Below, one piece after another: positions 1 to 8,147 of a stretch of 43,460 nt of DNA. The notes beneath the pieces were generated by a model. It was not told the DNA's origin. It worked only from the letters and a program-made list of their open reading frames with translations, and made no database searches. A program made the position numbers and the translations under genes. How positions within the stretch are numbered: the first letter of the stretch is position 1; each line of letters starts with the position of its first letter. This DNA is from Bacteroidales bacterium (lineage in GTDB: Bacteria > Bacteroidota > Bacteroidia > Bacteroidales > Tenuifilaceae): positions 1-43,460 of the forward strand of contig JAQUJY010000016.1 in the NCBI GenBank assembly GCA_028680705.1, in the 5' to 3' direction.

Positions 1-1543
1 GTCCATCGAGTTTTTCAATCCTAAGAGCCATAGATTCAGCCTCATACAATTCCATAATCATATTAGCAAGGTTATTCACAACCTCTTGCTCACTCATAAA
101 TTTTTTGCCAAGTGCTTGGGTTGTACTCTGGAAGGTAAGCATAATAGCTTTCTTGAAGTTTCCAATATATCTGCGTTTCTCTTCAAAATAGCTTTCTCCA
201 CTCTTTGCCCCATCTGTAATGCTATCCATATTTTTATGGATTTCTTCGGCCATTTCAAGTAGGTTGTACTCACCTTTTTTTGCAAACTTGTTCGTAGCCT
301 CAACTACTAAAAGACGGTTGATTTCATTAGTTCCTTCAAAAATTCTATTGATACGTGAATCACGGTACCCACGATCAACGTTCATTTCTGCGGAGTATCC
401 CATGCCGCCATAAATCTGAACTGCCTCATCTGCAACGTAATCAAGCATTTCTGAACCCCAAACCTTAAGGATAGCATCTTCAACAGCATAGTGGCTAATG
501 CCATCTATTGCAGCAAGACCATGGTCACATCCTTCTGATTTGTACTTGTTTATCATTCCATCAACATCCTTGCTCACCCTGTAAATTGCAGATTCGTGGG
601 CAAAGGTTTTAATTGCCATCTGTGCCAGTTTATGCTTAATGGCGCCAAAACTTGAAATTAGAGTATTGAACTGCTTGCGCTCATTGGCATAGCGAATAGA
701 ATCGGTAATGGCCTGCTTTGCTGCGCCAATTACGTTGGCTCCAAGTTTCATGCGCCCCATGTGCAAAATGCTAAGGGCAATGCGGAAACCTTGACCGCGA
801 TCACCGATCATGTTCTCAATGGGAACTTTCACATCGTTGTAATAGATCTGGGTAGTTGACGAACCCTTAATGCCCATTTTATGCTCATCGGGACCTATAA
901 CTACACCAGGCCAGTTGCTTTCAACTATAAACGCACTTAGTATTCGGTCTTTATCAATTTTCGCAAAAACTACCTGAGTATCGGCAAAACCACCATTGGT
1001 AATCCACATCTTTTGTCCGTTTAGGATATAGTGCTTACCATCTTCGCTAAGAGTTGCAATAGTTTTACCTGAGTTGGCATCGCTACCAGCGCCTGGTTCG
1101 GTTAGGCAGTAGGCCCCAATTAACTCGCCAGTTGCTAGGCGTGAAACGTATTTCTCGCGTTGTTCATGATTTCCGTAGTACATAATGGGCATAGTTCCAA
1201 TTCCGCAATGGCATTGATATGCAACTGAGAAAGAGTACCCGGCACCCGTAGTTTCGGCCACAAGCATTTGGGTCACAAAATCTTGCCCAAATCCGTTATA
1301 CTCCTCAGGAACAGCAATTCCCAGCATACCTAGTTCACCTGCTTTATGCAGAATACTCTTCATAAACTCCCTGTCACCTGCATCAATTTTATCGAGGTTA
1401 GGTAGTACTTCTGCGTCTAAAAAATCTTGGCAAGTTTGAGCAATCATGAGTTGTTCCTCAGTAAATTCTTCAGGAATAAACATATCCTTTGGATCAAGGT
1501 CTTTTACAAGAAATTCGCCGCTTTTCATTATTACAGTTTCCAT
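1..1543 (-). CDS. Acyl-CoA dehydrogenase, C-terminus cut by the window edge
   Basis: Flavin-dependent acyl-CoA dehydrogenase, which oxidises acyl-CoA to enoyl-CoA and passes electrons to EtfAB. The reading frame is open from the ATG at 1543 to the left edge, so 514 residues are visible. They include the family signatures CLTEPGAGSD and MWITNGGFAD (FAD/substrate binding) and FEGTNEINR, whose Glu sits at the usual catalytic-base position. Residues continue well past that motif into an extra helical region, as in the longer (about 590-600 aa) VLCAD-like bacterial members rather than the 380-aa short form. It is the last visible gene of the minus-strand etf operon, 33 bp after the CCG-domain gene. 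The family call is firm; chain-length specificity cannot be read from the sequence. Confidence 0.95.
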   Translation of the reverse strand, partial: METVIMKSGEFLVKDLDPKDMFIPEEFTEEQLMIAQTCQDFLDAEVLPNLDKIDAGDREFMKSILHKAGELGMLGIAVPEEYNGFGQDFVTQMLVAETTGAGYSFSVAYQCHCGIGTMPIMYYGNHEQREKYVSRLATGELIGAYCLTEPGAGSDANSGKTIATLSEDGKHYILNGQKMWITNGGFADTQVVFAKIDKDRILSAFIVESNWPGVVIGPDEHKMGIKGSSTTQIYYNDVKVPIENMIGDRGQGFRIALSILHMGRMKLGANVIGAAKQAITDSIRYANERKQFNTLISSFGAIKHKLAQMAIKTFAHESAIYRVSKDVDGMINKYKSEGCDHGLAAIDGISHYAVEDAILKVWGSEMLDYVADEAVQIYGGMGYSAEMNVDRGYRDSRINRIFEGTNEINRLLVVEATNKFAKKGEYNLLEMAEEIHKNMDSITDGAKSGESYFEEKRRYIGNFKKAIMLTFQSTTQALGKKFMSEQEVVNNLANMIMELYEAESMALRIEKLDG

Positions 1544-1576
1544 GTTTTATTTGGTTATAGTTAGCGTAAAATAGTA

Positions 1577-2371
1577 TTATAGTCCTATTGATAGTGCTAT
1601 TAGCTCTGCAATATCGTAGTTTTTAATCTCTTCTTCTTTGTTTTTGTACTTTATGCCATCGGTCATCATGGTCATACAGAATGGGCAAGATGTTGCAATA
1701 ATCTGAGGACTCGTTTTTAAAGCATCCTCGGTACGCTCAATAAACACCTCTTTATCACCTTTTTCGGCTTCTTTAAACATCTGTCCGCCTCCAGCACCAC
1801 AACACAAAGCAAAACTCTTGTTTCGCTCCATCTCAATAAGATTTGTTGTTAGGGCTTTAAGAATTCGGCGCGGTTCGTCGTATATGTTATTTGCGCGTCC
1901 CAGATAGCATGGATCATGAAAGGTAATCCTATCGTCGGCAAACTTACTAATATCGAGTTTAAGCGTACCGTCAGTAATTAACTTGTCAATAAACTCCACA
2001 TAGCTCATTACCTCATAGTTTCCACCTAAATCGGGATATTCATTCTTAAAAATATTATAGCAGTGGGGGCAAATTGCAATTATTTTCTTTACCTCGTACA
2101 TCTTAAATGTTTCGATAATCTGCATGGCCTGCATTTGGTAAAGCATTTCGTTACCTGCCCTACGTGCGGGGTCGCCTGTGCAGGTTTCCTCTTTACCAAG
2201 CACCGCATAGCTAATGTTTAGGTGAGTAAGGATTTTTGCAAATGCTCCGGCCACTTTCTTGTACCTATCGTCGTATGCCCCGGCACAACCAACCCAGAAT
2301 AAATACTCAGGTTTTTCGCCCTTGGCAAACAGGTCGGCCATTACAGGTACATTTACTTTTATGGTTTCCAT
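1577..2371 (-). CDS. Cysteine-rich (CCG) domain Fe-S oxidoreductase subunit
   Basis: 264-residue soluble protein with two cysteine-rich CCG-type modules (the DUF224 / HdrB-HdrD / GlcF / LutA family). Visible motifs are an N-terminal WVGCAG segment, CPHCYN near residue 100, HDPCYLGR near 150, CCGAGGGQ near 190 and SCPFC near 230; such cysteines bind a non-cubane [4Fe-4S] cluster in the family. It lies downstream of the membrane cytochrome b/ferredoxin protein (2670-3986). Together the two have about 700 residues and the domain content of the single-chain EtfAB:menaquinone oxidoreductase (EMO) described in Geobacter. I infer it is the second subunit of that electron-transfer complex. ATG start at 2371. 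Confidence 0.85.
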   Translation of the reverse strand: METIKVNVPVMADLFAKGEKPEYLFWVGCAGAYDDRYKKVAGAFAKILTHLNISYAVLGKEETCTGDPARRAGNEMLYQMQAMQIIETFKMYEVKKIIAICPHCYNIFKNEYPDLGGNYEVMSYVEFIDKLITDGTLKLDISKFADDRITFHDPCYLGRANNIYDEPRRILKALTTNLIEMERNKSFALCCGAGGGQMFKEAEKGDKEVFIERTEDALKTSPQIIATSCPFCMTMMTDGIKYKNKEEEIKNYDIAELIALSIGL

Positions 2372-2390
2372 ATTGATATAATGATTAAGA

Positions 2391-2620
2391 CGTCATTGCG
2401 AGTGCTTTTTGCGAAGCAATCTTTTCTTATAGAATTAATTTAACTTCAATCATAATTAACGTTTCAATTTCGTTTAGTTAAGGCTATCGGCTTCAACTAC
2501 GCTCAGCCTGACCGTCCCCTTTGACTGCGCACAACCTGATTGTTCCCTTTACTGTGTACAACCTGGCCGTCAACCTAAGCTGCTTGCCCTGAGCGAAGCC
2601 GAAGGGTAGTCGAAGGTGAC
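2391..2620. repeat. Intergenic repeat cluster between the two Fe-S oxidoreductase genes
   Basis: The 298-bp gap between the two subunit genes holds no ORF but several repeat signatures. There is an imperfect hairpin-forming segment at 2391-2424 (CGTCATTGCGAG, then GCGAAGCAATC). A short tandem repeat of a 27-28 bp unit starting CCTGA and ending ACAA lies at 2507-2534 and 2535-2561, with a partial third unit to 2575. A segment at 2590-2616 (CTGAGCG ... GTAGTCGAAG) is roughly the inverse of 2491-2506. These look like dispersed intergenic repeats; that is inference, since only one locus is visible. Confidence 0.55.
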
Positions 2621-2669
2621 GGTAAAATAGTACGTTATATCTTGTTAACTAAACCACATTAATTAACGA

Positions 2670-3986
2670 TTATACTTTATTCATCTCCAAATCCTCTGCC
2701 CAAAGAAGCCTATCGTCGGGCGAGTATTGCCAAGGAGCCCCATTATTCTCAATATTACTAAATGTGGCTTTTAGTTCACCCGGTGCCGAGCCTTCCTCCA
2801 TTACTAAGTAACGGCGCATATCTATAATAAACTTGGGATGGTCAATGTTTATTGGACACTCCTGAGCGCAGGCATTACATGTGGTACAAGCCCAAAGTTC
2901 TTCCTCACTAATGTAATCGCGAATAAGCGATTTTCCATCGGTAAACTCTTTGCCTTCCTTAAGCAAACCATTACGCTTCTCCTTCATCCTAGCCCTAAGG
3001 TCCATCATTACCTTACGAGGAGATAACTTTTTTCCTGTGATATTGGCAGGGCAAACTTCTGTGCATCGTCCACACTCAGTGCAAGCCAACGAGTCGAGGT
3101 AGTTTTTCCATGAGGCATCCTCAGCATCAAGCACGCCAAAACGTTCAACTGTGGCATCTGCAGGAGCTGCAGCATAGGCTGTTTCTGGATCCATCATCAA
3201 CTTTACTTCGCGGGTAACACTATCCATATTTGTTAGTTTGCCCAGAGGCTCTAATCTTGATAGAAAAACGTTAGGCACCGACATAAATACGTGAAAGTGC
3301 TTAGAGTAGGGTAGGAGGTTTGCAAAGATAAAGATTAGTAGGATATGCGACCACCAGGAAATTTCATGGTAAATATGAATGGTTTCGATTGGCATACCGC
3401 TAAAAAGTTGTGATATTAATGCGCCTATTGGGAAAATACCATGTATTTCTGCATTAACAAGGGTTTGCTTTGCAACATAAGTAGCATTCAATCCAAGTAG
3501 CGAAACCATCAACAGAAAGATTATGGTAAGGGCAACATTGGCATCGATATGGGATATGTGTTTCATCTCAATTCCCTCAAAGCGTTTAACGTGCATAAAT
3601 AGCCTACGCGAGAGGAAGACTAGAATTGCAACGCCTATGATTAGGGCAAAAATATCGCCTGTTCCCATCATAAAATCGTAAAACCAGCCTAAAAAGGCAA
3701 GCGAGCGCTCAAAGCCAAAAAGCCCATCGATAACCATCTCGATACTGCCCATAAGGATTACCAGAAATCCCCAGAAAACAAGGGCATGGATAAACCCAAG
3801 AATGGGCCTACGAAACATTTTGGTTTGGCCAATGGCTACTTTCATCATCAAACCAAAGCGCTTACCAAAATTGCGAACAGGGAAGGCAGGCTTTGTGAGC
3901 ATAAACAGCCTAACGTAACGCCATGTTGTAAACCCAAATATCCCTAGGGTAATGAACAGTGCTATGGCAAATATTATCTGATTCAT
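2670..3986 (-). CDS. Membrane cytochrome b / dicluster ferredoxin subunit of an ETF:menaquinone oxidoreductase-like complex
   Basis: 438-residue protein. The N-terminal ~250 residues form a NarI/DUF224-type membrane cytochrome b domain with about five hydrophobic helices and His residues in or near them (for example in YHEISWWSH and YSKHFHVF) that could ligate heme b. The C-terminal part has two ferredoxin motifs, CTECGRCTEVCP near residue 300 and CTTCNACAQECP near 370, for two [4Fe-4S] clusters. This is the architecture of EMO-type proteins that take electrons from EtfAB and reduce menaquinone, here without the C-terminal CCG domain, which is encoded separately at 1577-2371. Position behind etfBA supports the role; menaquinone as acceptor is inferred. 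Confidence 0.85.
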   Translation of the reverse strand: MNQIIFAIALFITLGIFGFTTWRYVRLFMLTKPAFPVRNFGKRFGLMMKVAIGQTKMFRRPILGFIHALVFWGFLVILMGSIEMVIDGLFGFERSLAFLGWFYDFMMGTGDIFALIIGVAILVFLSRRLFMHVKRFEGIEMKHISHIDANVALTIIFLLMVSLLGLNATYVAKQTLVNAEIHGIFPIGALISQLFSGMPIETIHIYHEISWWSHILLIFIFANLLPYSKHFHVFMSVPNVFLSRLEPLGKLTNMDSVTREVKLMMDPETAYAAAPADATVERFGVLDAEDASWKNYLDSLACTECGRCTEVCPANITGKKLSPRKVMMDLRARMKEKRNGLLKEGKEFTDGKSLIRDYISEEELWACTTCNACAQECPINIDHPKFIIDMRRYLVMEEGSAPGELKATFSNIENNGAPWQYSPDDRLLWAEDLEMNKV

Positions 3987-4022
3987 AGTTGTTTAGGTTC
4001 TTATATTAATGAAATGTAGAAT

Positions 4023-4472
4023 GTAAAATGTAAAACGGGTCACGTTACGCCTTTTTAATATTCTTGGTTTTTGCAGTTTTGATGCTGCTGGCAAAAATAG
4101 CAATCAGCTCTTTACATTCATTTAAATACTCTTGAGCAGCGGCAATATCAGAAGTTAATGGTTTTCGAATTATTATCTGCAGACTTATGCTAGTTTCGCG
4201 GAGTTCTTTTAAAACGATTCCCATTTTATGGATAAAGTCCTCACTTGACTCAGCTGCTTGAGCTTCCCCGTAATTTAATGCTGGAGAAGTACCGCTCCTA
4301 ACAATTTGACCCGAAATATGATTGCCCGCATATGTTCTTGGTAGCATCTCAGAAACTTCAAGAACTTTAAGGGCAAAGGAAATTAATCTCTCTTCTAAAT
4401 CGTATTTCCTAGACTCACCCGTTTTCAAAACTTCTACATTTTAAATTAAAACTTTACCATTTTACATTTTAC
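4023..4472. repeat. Inverted ACATTTT-type repeats flanking the four-helix-bundle gene
   Basis: GTAAAATGTAAAA at 4023-4035 is a perfect 13-bp inverse of TTTTACATTTTAC at 4460-4472, and extra copies of TTCTACATTT lie just inside or outside these arms. The pair encloses exactly the small gene at 4045-4428, which separates etfA from the membrane oxidoreductase gene. The boundaries suggest a small insertion cassette, but no target-site duplication could be identified by eye. Confidence 0.5.
4045..4428 (-). CDS. Four-helix-bundle protein (S23 / 23S-rRNA intervening-sequence family)
   Basis: 127-residue protein with the hallmark segments of the TIGR02436 / S23 four-helix-bundle family: YDLEERLISFA, RTYAGNHISGQIVRSGTSPALNYGEAQ (residues about 31-57) and the ESSEDFIHKMGIVLKELRET helix. 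These proteins occur inside rRNA intervening sequences and, more often, as stand-alone genes in Bacteroidota; their biochemical role is not established. No ATG precedes the conserved part: the only usable start is TTG at 4428, with an in-frame TAA shortly upstream. The gene interrupts the etf operon between etfA and the membrane subunit, and is enclosed by inverted repeats. Confidence 0.85.
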   Translation of the reverse strand: MKTGESRKYDLEERLISFALKVLEVSEMLPRTYAGNHISGQIVRSGTSPALNYGEAQAAESSEDFIHKMGIVLKELRETSISLQIIIRKPLTSDIAAAQEYLNECKELIAIFASSIKTAKTKNIKKA

Positions 4473-4482
4473 TTCTCCTTTC

Positions 4483-5454
4483 TCACTTCGCTTTTGCTTC
4501 CTTTACCGCATCAACAAGTTTAGGAAGTACTTTGGCAGCATCGCCAACAATACCATACTGTGCAGCCTCAAAAATTGGTGCATCCTTATCGGAATTAATG
4601 GCAACAATAAATTTTGATGCGCTAACCCCTGCAAGGTGTTGTGTTGCACCAGAAATACCAATGGCAAAGTAAAGGTTTGGAGCCACAATTTTACCTGTTT
4701 GACCAGTATGTTCTTCGTGCGGACGCCATCCCTCATCGGAAACAGGGCGAGAACAAGCTGTTGCAGCACCTAGGACATCGGCTAGCTCTTCAAGGGGAGC
4801 CCAGTTATCGGCCGATTTCATACCACGGCCACCAGCTACCACAATCTCAGCATCGGTAAGCAGCAATTTACCCGTTTGCTTTTGCACATCCTTAACTTGC
4901 GTTTTAACCATTGAGCCATCAATGCTTACAGAACCAGCCTCAATGTTTGCCTCATTTGCTGTTTCAACCAGGTCGAATGAGTTCTGCATTAGGGTTAAAA
5001 TCTTAATATCTGTTTTAAGGGCAACGTTAGCAAAAGCATTACCAGAGTAAGCCCTTTTATACACCACAAATGGGTCAGTGCTTACAGGCAATTTGCTAAC
5101 ACCAGAACCTACACCAGCCTTAAGTTTTACGGATAATCGTGGCGCAATTGATTTACCCATATTATTATTTGCAATGACAATAACCTTAGCGCCTTCTTTT
5201 TCTGTAATCTCGGCAATAGCAGCAGTATATGCCTGGCTGTCGAGAATGTTTAATGCCTCGCTTTTAATGTTGATTATCTTTTTTGCCCCGTAATTTCCTA
5301 GTTTGGAAAGCTCATCATCGGCAACGTTACCTATTGAAAGTGCAGTTGCTGAGGTACCCAGCATTTCTGCAACCTTAGTGGCGTAGGAAACAAGCTCGAA
5401 TGAGAGTTTTTTGAATTTTCCATCCCAATTCTCAGTGAAAACTAATACTGACAT
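4483..5454 (-). CDS. etfA: Electron transfer flavoprotein, alpha subunit
   Basis: 323 residues, normal length for EtfA. The N-terminal part is the Rossmann-like ETF domain. The C-terminal FAD-binding domain (about 200-320) has the signatures GGRGMKSADNW, ACSRPVSDEGW, HTGQTGKIVAPNLYFAIGISG and AINSDKDAPIFE. With EtfB it forms the soluble heterodimer that accepts electrons from acyl-CoA dehydrogenases. It begins 30 bp after etfB and shares its transcript. The downstream neighbour is the inserted four-helix-bundle gene, beyond which come the quinone-side subunits. Confidence 0.97.
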   Translation of the reverse strand: MSVLVFTENWDGKFKKLSFELVSYATKVAEMLGTSATALSIGNVADDELSKLGNYGAKKIINIKSEALNILDSQAYTAAIAEITEKEGAKVIVIANNNMGKSIAPRLSVKLKAGVGSGVSKLPVSTDPFVVYKRAYSGNAFANVALKTDIKILTLMQNSFDLVETANEANIEAGSVSIDGSMVKTQVKDVQKQTGKLLLTDAEIVVAGGRGMKSADNWAPLEELADVLGAATACSRPVSDEGWRPHEEHTGQTGKIVAPNLYFAIGISGATQHLAGVSASKFIVAINSDKDAPIFEAAQYGIVGDAAKVLPKLVDAVKEAKAK

Positions 5455-5484
5455 ATCGTGTGTTTTAATCTGATTAACAATAAA

Positions 5485-6234
5485 TTAAATAACTTTTGCC
5501 TCGTTCTGAAGCAGGTCGATAAGTTGCTTTGGATTTTCAGCATCAACAAATACACACTTAGCGCGTGGCTGTGGTGGTTCAAAACTTACCACCTCTGTTA
5601 ATGCGTCAATTGCAATTGGTTCAACTACCTTAATTGGCTTTGAGCGTGCTAGCATAATGCCACGCATGGCAGCAATTCGGGGTTCTTTGGCAATCCCTTT
5701 TTGGACAACAGCAACAAAAGGAGTAGGAACAGATACGGTTTCCTTGCCACCATCAATTTCGCGGGTAATTACCGATTGGCCATTTTCAAAATTTAAACCA
5801 GAAACTGCCGAAACAGAAGGGCATCCGATGAACTCAGCAATCATACTGCCAACGGTAGAACCGTTAAAATCGCTCGATTCTATTCCACAAAGCACTATGT
5901 CGTACTGTTCGGTTTTAACAACCTCGGCCAGTTGGGCAGCAACCTGATATGCATCTGTAGCTTCGAGGTTCACTCGAATTGCATCATCGGCACCAATAGC
6001 CAATGCTTTACGAATGGTTGGTTCTGCAGTAGCAGGTCCAACATGCGCAACAGAAACGCTTTTAACACCAGCTGAGGAATTATCCTTTAGTTCAAGAGCA
6101 CGTGTAAGTGCCAACTCATCCCAAGGGTTTATAACCCACTGTACACCAGCAGGGTCGAGTTTGGTGTTGTTTTCAGCAAACTTCACCTTCGTAGTAGTGT
6201 CTGGCACATTGCTGATACAAACTAAAACTTTCAT
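5485..6234 (-). CDS. etfB: Electron transfer flavoprotein, beta subunit (intact copy)
   Basis: 249 residues, normal length for EtfB, with the ETF beta start KVLVCISNVPDTTTKV, the WVINPWDELALTRALELKD segment and the DIVLCGIESSDFNGSTVG nucleotide-binding region. It is the first gene of the etf operon. Codons 1-166 and the upstream leader occur a second time at 8540-9356. Bases 5736-6077 are identical to 8540-8881, while 6078-6234 differ at about 12 positions. The leader holds a promoter-like motif at 6500-6532 and a terminator-shaped hairpin at 6421-6465. Confidence 0.97.
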   Translation of the reverse strand: MKVLVCISNVPDTTTKVKFAENNTKLDPAGVQWVINPWDELALTRALELKDNSSAGVKSVSVAHVGPATAEPTIRKALAIGADDAIRVNLEATDAYQVAAQLAEVVKTEQYDIVLCGIESSDFNGSTVGSMIAEFIGCPSVSAVSGLNFENGQSVITREIDGGKETVSVPTPFVAVVQKGIAKEPRIAAMRGIMLARSKPIKVVEPIAIDALTEVVSFEPPQPRAKCVFVDAENPKQLIDLLQNEAKVI

Positions 6235-6308
6235 CGATTATTTTTTTAAGTTGATAATTTAATCACATTAATACGCCCAAAATTAGGCTAATTACAAATT
6301 CAAAGAAA

Positions 6309-6316
6309 CAAAAATA
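6309..6316 (-). promoter_or_regulatory. Possible second, proximal promoter motif for etfB
   Basis: TATTTTTG on the minus strand matches the TAnnTTTG -7 motif and lies about 75 nt before the etfB start, downstream of the terminator-shaped hairpin. It falls in the extra segment absent from the duplicated leader. No clear -33 TTTG is present, so this is weak. Confidence 0.3.
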
Positions 6317-6409
6317 TATACTGACTCAGTTTTTATAAGAATACTTTAAGCAGTATGTAACTTATTTGCAACTAACAATATAAATATTTTGTACAGGTAA
6401 AAACAATAT

Positions 6410-6465
6410 AAAAAACAACAACGGAATAAACAGTTATGCATACAAAAGGATGCTATTTATTCCGT
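6410..6465 (-). terminator. Terminator-shaped hairpin in the etfB leader (possible attenuator)
   Basis: On the minus strand the arm ACGGAATAAA (6465-6456) pairs perfectly with TTTATTCCGT (6430-6421) across a 25-nt loop, followed by TGTTGTTTTT. It sits about 30 nt after the predicted promoter and about 190 nt before the etfB start. The same structure occurs at 9138-9095 with an A:T to G:C compensatory change at the inner pair and a G-U wobble elsewhere. This favours a functional minus-strand RNA hairpin, either an attenuator or a stabilising 5' structure. Confidence 0.6.
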
Positions 6466-6499
6466 AGTCTTTATCATTATTTTACAAATAATAAACTCA

Positions 6500-6532
6500 C
6501 AAATATACTAAATAAAGGTTTAAAGCAACAAA
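6500..6532 (-). promoter_or_regulatory. Promoter of the etf operon (Bacteroidota type)
   Basis: On the minus strand TTTG (6532-6529) is followed after 21 nt by TATATTTG (6507-6500), matching the TTTG-N19-21-TAnnTTTG consensus of Bacteroidota. It predicts a leader of about 260 nt. The -7 motif is conserved in the duplicated leader at 9179-9172. Confidence 0.6.
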
Positions 6533-6879
6533 TCCTTATTTTTTTATCTTTATCATCTACCGTTAATATGATGTTATAAGTTTAATAATCAACAGTATAA
6601 GCAATTAATCACCTGTTCAATAGCTTGAAATTTCATCTTATTCGGCAGTAAGTAACTTGATAAAGCAGGTATAAGTTAGGATGCCTTTGCCCTATGTATT
6701 TAAGTGATATTTTTAAATAGGGAAAGGAGGAATTACGGATTGTTATAACAGCATTTTGATTATAAAACGAAGGTTATAGCAAATTGTAACCTGTTTATAA
6801 TATGCTAATAATACACTTTAGCTGTGCATAAATTGCATCAGCAAAAATGGATATAGATTTTTGATTTATTGCTAGCCCC

Positions 6880-8001
6880 CTAGTAACTAAAGTAATTTAC
6901 GGTTTCTTTAAGTCCATCGGCAAAGGCGTTTAGCTCTTCGGAACTGTGTGCCATTTGCTGGCTCGCTTCGGCATTTTGCTGAACAACGTGGTTTAGCTGC
7001 TGAATAGCATTATTAACCTGGTTTGCTCCTGACGACTGCTCAATGCTTGCTGATGTAATTTCTTGAATTAATCTGGCTGTCTCGCCAATGTCTGGGATAA
7101 GAGTTTCGAGAAGTTTTGCCGAGCCCTCGGTTACCGCTACACTTTTTGAGGCAAGTGAAACAATTTCATCTGCAGCAATTTTACTACGTTCGGCCAGCTT
7201 ACGCACCTCGGCGGCCACTACGGCAAAACCTCTGCCATGCTCACCCGCTCGGGCAGCCTCAACGGCAGCATTTAACGCCAAAATATTTGTTTGGAAGGCT
7301 ATATCGTTGATGATATTAATTTTCCCTGCAATATTTTTAATCGAGACTAAGCTCTCCTTTGAAGCCTTGCCCACTTCTTTTACTCCCTGTGATACCTTAC
7401 TTGAAATATTTTCAGTTCGTTGCGCATTCTCCGTATTTTGCTGAATATTTGCTGCCATTTCTTCCATTGAAGATGAAACCTCCTCTACCGATGAGGCTTC
7501 AGAAAGCGCATCTTCTGACAGTTTTTGTGAAACTGCATTTAGGTTTTGTCCTGAAGCAACAAGTTTATCAACATTATTTTCAATCTCGCCTACAACCCTC
7601 GATAAATTCTCCTTAATTTTTTGGGTAGCGCACAACATCTGACCTAAATCAACTTTCTGATTTACACCTCGGCAATCAATATCAGTGGCCAGATTGCCAT
7701 TGGCTAGCTCATTTAGTTTTTCAACCATTTTGGCTAACGGGCGAACAACCCTAATTGACGCAGCATAAAAACAAACCACGCTAAAACCAATATTTATGAT
7801 AGTAATAAGCACATTAATAGAAGTGTTCCCATCGTAGAACTTATATTTTACGCCTATTGTAAACATTAAAAACAGTAGGTTTATTAACCAAATTATACCA
7901 ACTTTAATAAAAACCGAATTTTTAAAAAAGCGGTTTAATAGTAAGGCTGCTGCCATTCCAGCTGCAACAATGCTTATGAAATTGCTTATGAAAAAGTTCA
8001 T
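6880..8001 (-). CDS. Methyl-accepting chemotaxis protein without a periplasmic sensor domain
   Basis: 373-residue chemoreceptor. Three hydrophobic segments at about 4-23, 32-50 and 62-84 are joined by short loops, so there is no sizeable extracellular ligand domain. A HAMP-like segment follows (about 85-135), then the cytoplasmic signalling domain with the hairpin-tip signature [20 protein letters not shown] near residue 245 and flanking coiled coil. It should couple to CheA/CheW, possibly sensing membrane, cytoplasmic or energy state. It lies between the two copies of the etfB leader on the same strand. No other chemotaxis gene is in view. Confidence 0.93.
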   Translation of the reverse strand: MNFFISNFISIVAAGMAAALLLNRFFKNSVFIKVGIIWLINLLFLMFTIGVKYKFYDGNTSINVLITIINIGFSVVCFYAASIRVVRPLAKMVEKLNELANGNLATDIDCRGVNQKVDLGQMLCATQKIKENLSRVVGEIENNVDKLVASGQNLNAVSQKLSEDALSEASSVEEVSSSMEEMAANIQQNTENAQRTENISSKVSQGVKEVGKASKESLVSIKNIAGKINIINDIAFQTNILALNAAVEAARAGEHGRGFAVVAAEVRKLAERSKIAADEIVSLASKSVAVTEGSAKLLETLIPDIGETARLIQEITSASIEQSSGANQVNNAIQQLNHVVQQNAEASQQMAHSSEELNAFADGLKETVNYFSY

Positions 8002-8147
8002 TTACAGTTGTTTTAATGTGAAATTAAAGTTGTGAAATTTGCGAGAATGAAATTAGTAAAAAAAAACTAAATACCATAGAAATCGATTGCTTTTTTCAAC
8101 CATTATTTTTATTGCCTGGTAGATGGGTCCTGTGGACATTAAAGGCC

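Larger units (their letters stand above)
5736..6685. repeat. Direct repeat, left copy (etfB 5' part plus leader)
   Basis: Homologous to 8540-9356 in the same orientation. The coding part is collinear with a constant offset of 2,804 bases and no indel. The leader part is recognisable up to the shared GTTAGGATGCC at 6675-6685, but the left copy carries roughly 130 extra bases between the start codon and the hairpin. The two copies enclose the MCP gene and the peptidase fragment. Confidence 0.85.
6235..6879 (-). promoter_or_regulatory. etfB leader / upstream intergenic region (no gene)
   Basis: This 645-bp stretch has no plausible gene. Reading on the minus strand it holds a promoter (6529-6532 and 6500-6507), a hairpin followed by a T-rich run (6465 to 6410), a second TAnnTTTG-like motif (6316-6309) and AT-rich DNA. 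Bases 6235-6685 are homologous to the leader of the duplicated copy. Bases 6686-6879 hold nothing I can identify, apart from lying beyond the MCP stop. Confidence 0.6.

Noticed and set aside
2372..2669. Frameshift splitting a single EMO-type gene
   Set aside because: Both parts have normal starts and stops, are 298 bp apart and are complete domains, and separate genes for these two parts are known in other Bacteroidota.
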